A stretch of DNA of 64,000 bases from Hydractinia symbiolongicarpus (taxonomy: Eukaryota > Cnidaria > Hydrozoa > Anthoathecata > Hydractiniidae): positions 4,776,001 to 4,840,000 of the forward strand of contig NC_079877.1 in NCBI RefSeq assembly GCF_029227915.1, written 5' to 3'. Positions within the stretch are counted from its first letter, which is position 1. Each line of letters opens with the position of its first letter. Shown piece by piece: positions 61,155 to 64,000 of the stretch. The notes under the pieces were generated by a model. That model saw only the letters and a list, made by a program, of their open reading frames with translations, was not told the DNA's origin and ran no database searches. The position numbers and the translations under genes were made by a program.

Positions 61155-62778
61155 CCAAACGATTTTTTAAATTATTATTTCACCACTAAAGCCCATGAGA
61201 CTTGTAGTTTTTAAAAATGTTTTCATTTTTGATGAGACGCTAAATAAAAGAAGTTTAATCGCCGGCAAACGAAAACCCGCCATTTCCCGTAAACCCCGGA
61301 CTCGGCCCGCATAGTCAAAAGTATACAAAGAAAGTACCCAGGGTGTAAACTCATTTCCCGAACGATTTTTTAATTCATTTTTTCACCACTAAAACGCATG
61401 AGACTTGTAGTTTTTAAAAATGTTTTCATTTTTGATGAGACGCTGAATAAAAGAAGTTTAATCGCCTGCAAACAAAAACCTGCGATTTCCCGTAAATCCC
61501 GGACTCGGCCCGTATAGTCAAAAGTATACAAAGAAAGTACCCAGGGAGTAAACTCATTTCCCAAACGAATTTTTAAATTATTATTTCACCACTAAAGCCC
61601 ATGAGACTTGTAGTTTTTAAAAATGTTTTCATTTTTGATGAGACGCTAAATAAAAGAAGTTTAATCGCCGGCAAACGAAAACCCGCCAGTTTCCGTAAAC
61701 CCCGGACTCGGCCCGCATAGTCAAAAGTATACAAAGAAAGTACCCAGGGTGTAAACTCATTTCCCGAACGATTTTTTAATTCATTTTTTCACCATTAAAA
61801 CGCATGAGACTTGTAGTTTTCAAAAATGTTTTCATTTTTGGTGAGACGCTGAATAAAAGAAGTTTAATCGCCGGCAAACGAAAACCTGCGATTTCCCGTA
61901 AATCCCGGACTCGGCCCGTATAGTCAAAAGTATACAAAGAAAGTACCCAGGGAGTAAACTAATTTCCCAAACGATTTTTTAAATTATTATTTCACCACTA
62001 AAGCCCATGAGACTTGTAGTTTTTAAAAATGTTTTCATTTTTGATGAGACGCTAAATAAAAGAAGTTTAATCGCCGGCAAACGAAAACCCGCCATTTCCC
62101 GTAAACCCCAGACTCGGCCCGCATAGTCAAAAGTTTACAAAGAAAGTACCCAGGGTGTAAACTCATTTCCCGAACGATTTTTTAATTCATTTTTTCACCA
62201 CTAAAACGCATGAGACTTGTAGTTTTTAAAAATGTTTTCATTTTTGATGAGACGCTGAATAAAAGAAGTTTAATCGCCTGCAAACAAAAACCTGCGATTT
62301 CCCGTAAATCCCGGACTCGGCCCGTATAGTCAAAAGTATACAAAGAAAGTACCCAGGGAGTAAACTCATTTCCCAAACGAATTTTTAAATTATTATTTCA
62401 CCACTAAAGCCCATGAGACTTGTAGTTTTTAAAAATGTTTTCATTTTTGATGAGACGCTAAATAAAAGAAGTTTAATCGCCGGCAAACGAAAACCCGCCA
62501 GTTTCCGTAAACCCCGGACTCGGCCCGCATAGTCAAAAGTATACAAAGAAAGTACCCAGGGTGTAAACTCATTTCCCGAACGATTTTTTAATTCATTTTT
62601 TCACCATTAAAACGCATGAGACTTGTAGTTTTCAAAAATGTTTTCATTTTTGGTGAGACGCTGAATAAAAGAAGTTTAATCGCCGGCAAACGAAAACCTG
62701 CGATTTCCCGTAAATCCCGGACTCGGCCCGTATAGTCAAAAGTATACAAAGAAAGTACCCAGGGAGTAAACTAATTTC
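61155..62778 (+). repeat. Tandem pair, 812-bp unit (4 monomers)
   Basis: About 61155-62036 recurs at 61967-62848 with an offset of exactly four monomers. Shared: the J unit, the I unit, CGAATTTTTAAATT, ACCCGCCAGTTTCC, CACCATTAAAACG, TTTTTGGTGAG and AACTAATTTCCC. It amounts to two 406-bp dimers repeated. Confidence 0.8.
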
Positions 62779-63381
62779 CCAAACGATTTTTTAAATTATT
62801 ATTTCACCACTAAAGCCCATGAGACTTGTAGTTTTTAAAAATGTTTTCATTCTTGATGAGACGCTGAATAAAAGAAGTTTAATCGCCGGCAAACGAAAAC
62901 CCGCGACTTCCCGTAAATCCCGGGCTTGGCCCGTATAGTCAAAAGTATACGAAGATAGTACCCAGGGAGTAAACTCATTTCCCGAACGATTTTTTAATTC
63001 ATTTTTTCACCATTAAAACGCATGAGACTTGTAGTTTTCAAAAATGTTTTCATTTTTGGTGAGACGCTGAATAAAAGAAGTTTAATCGCCGGCAAACGAA
63101 AACCTGCGATTTCCCGTAAATCCCGGACTCGGCCCGTATAGTCAAAAGTATACAAAGAAAGTACCCAGGGAGTAAACTAATTTCCCAAACGATTTTTTAA
63201 ATTATTATTTCACCACTAAAGCCCATGAGACTTGTAGTTTTTAAAAATGTTTTCATTCTTGATGAGACGCTGAATAAAAGAAGTTTAATCGCCGGCAAAC
63301 GAAAACCCGCGACTTCCCGTAAATCCCGGGCTTGGCCCGTATAGTCAAAAGTATACAAAGAAAGTACCCAGGGAGGAAACT
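62570..63381 (+). repeat. Tandem pair, 406-bp unit (2 monomers)
   Basis: 62570-62945 recurs at 62976-63351. Both hold CACCATTAAAACG, TTTTTGGTGAG, AACTAATTTCCC, CATTCTTGATGAG and ACCCGCGACTTCCC. They diverge at GTATACGAAGATAG (first) against GTATACAAAGAAAG (second), and the second ends in GGGAGGAAACTC. Confidence 0.8.
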
Positions 63382-64000
63382 CTTTTCCCAAACGATTTTT
63401 TAAATTATTATTTCACCACTAAAGCCCATGAGACTTGTAGTTTTTAAAAATGTTTTCATTTTTGATGAGACGCTAAATAAAAGAAGTTTAATCGCCGGCA
63501 AACGAAAACCCGCCATTTCCCGTAAACCCCGGACTCGGCCTGCATAGTCAAAAGTATACAAAGAAAGTACCCAGGGTGTAAACTCATTTCCCGAACGATT
63601 TTTTAATTCATTTTTTCACCACTAAAACGCATGAGACTTGTAGTTTTTAAAAATGTTTTCATTTTTGATGAGACGCTGAATAAAAGAAGTTTAATCGCCT
63701 GCAAACAAAAACCTGCGATTTCCCGTAAATCCCGGACTCGGCCCGTATAGTCAAAAGTATACAAAGAAAGTACCCAGGGAGTAAACTCTTTTCCCAAACG
63801 ATTTTTTAAATTATTATTTCACCACTAAAGCCCATGAGACTTGTAGTTTTTAAAAATGTTTTCATTTTTGATGAGACGCTGAATAAAAGAAGTTTAATCG
63901 CCGGCAAACGAAAACCTGCGATTTCCCGTAAATCCTGGACTCGGCCCGTATAGTCAAAAGTATACAAAGAAAATACCCAGGGTGTAAACTCATTTCCCGA

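Larger units (their letters stand above)
1..64000. repeat. 203-bp satellite DNA array, whole window
   Basis: The hexamer GCCGGC (or its one-base variant GCCTGC) followed by AAAC recurs about every 203 bp from base 1 to the end, always in the same orientation, giving about 315 monomers. Both ends of the window lie inside monomers, so the array extends beyond it. Monomers differ by scattered substitutions and 1-2 bp indels, and blocks of several monomers are themselves repeated (higher-order repeats). No unique sequence, transposon, RNA gene or credible coding region interrupts the array. Arrays like this are typical of eukaryotic centromeric, pericentromeric or subtelomeric heterochromatin; which of these applies cannot be told from sequence alone. 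The family is not one I recognise. Confidence 0.98.

Noticed and set aside
1-64000. CRISPR array (regular direct repeats)
   Set aside because: There are no unique spacers between repeats, the period is 203 bp and the whole unit is conserved. This is satellite, not CRISPR.
1-64000. Transposable element or LTR origin of the monomer
   Set aside because: No terminal repeats, target-site duplications, primer-binding site, polypurine tract or transposase/reverse transcriptase frame could be seen in any monomer. An ancient derivation cannot be excluded, but nothing here supports it.

Overview
The whole 64-kb window is one uninterrupted satellite DNA array. A monomer of about 203 bp is repeated head to tail roughly 315 times, always in the same orientation. 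I see no protein-coding gene, rRNA, tRNA, CRISPR array, origin or recognisable transposon, and no stretch of unrelated unique sequence. An array this long and pure, with nested higher-order structure, points to eukaryotic heterochromatin (pericentromeric, centromeric or subtelomeric). I do not recognise the satellite family, so I cannot name the species. The CpG-rich monomer (12 CpG in the first copy against about 7 expected) mildly favours a lineage with little germline CpG methylation, for example many invertebrates; this is only an inference.

Monomer anatomy, using copy 1-203: a GC-rich head (1-50, 60% GC, 7 CpGs, starting with the palindrome GCCGGC); an inverted repeat GTATA-N8-TATAC (49-66); a pair of T6 tracts 12 bp apart (106-123); a TTTTTAAAAA palindrome (151-160); and an AT-rich tail. 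Monomers fall into sequence types, labelled A-J here, that recur in blocks.

Layout. Region 1 (1 to about 31.7 kb) holds types A-F, including a 188-bp type with a 13-bp deletion and four copies of a 247-bp fused monomer. It carries tandem duplications of 1,003, 1,011, 1,217 and 1,653 bp, longer-range pairs (1,622, 2,744 and 3,912 bp apart), and a repeated block 12,028 bp apart. Region 2 (about 31.7 to 55.2 kb) is dominated by monomers with AAAGCCCATGAG in place of AAAACGCATGAG. It is built of higher-order units of 7, 8, 9, 13, 14 and 16 monomers, the clearest being a nearly identical 3,245-bp 16-mer in tandem at 48.35-54.84 kb. Region 3 (about 55.2 to 64 kb) is largely an alternating 406-bp dimer in which every second monomer reads GCCTGC instead of GCCGGC. 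It also contains one 1,061-bp duplication that is out of monomer register.

The many short open reading frames (62-113 codons, both strands) are by-products of the repeat. The period, 203, is not a multiple of 3, and the ORFs appear or vanish with single-base variants, so none is annotated as a gene. The interest of the window is its duplication history: several junctions can be ordered in time from markers visible in the sequence.
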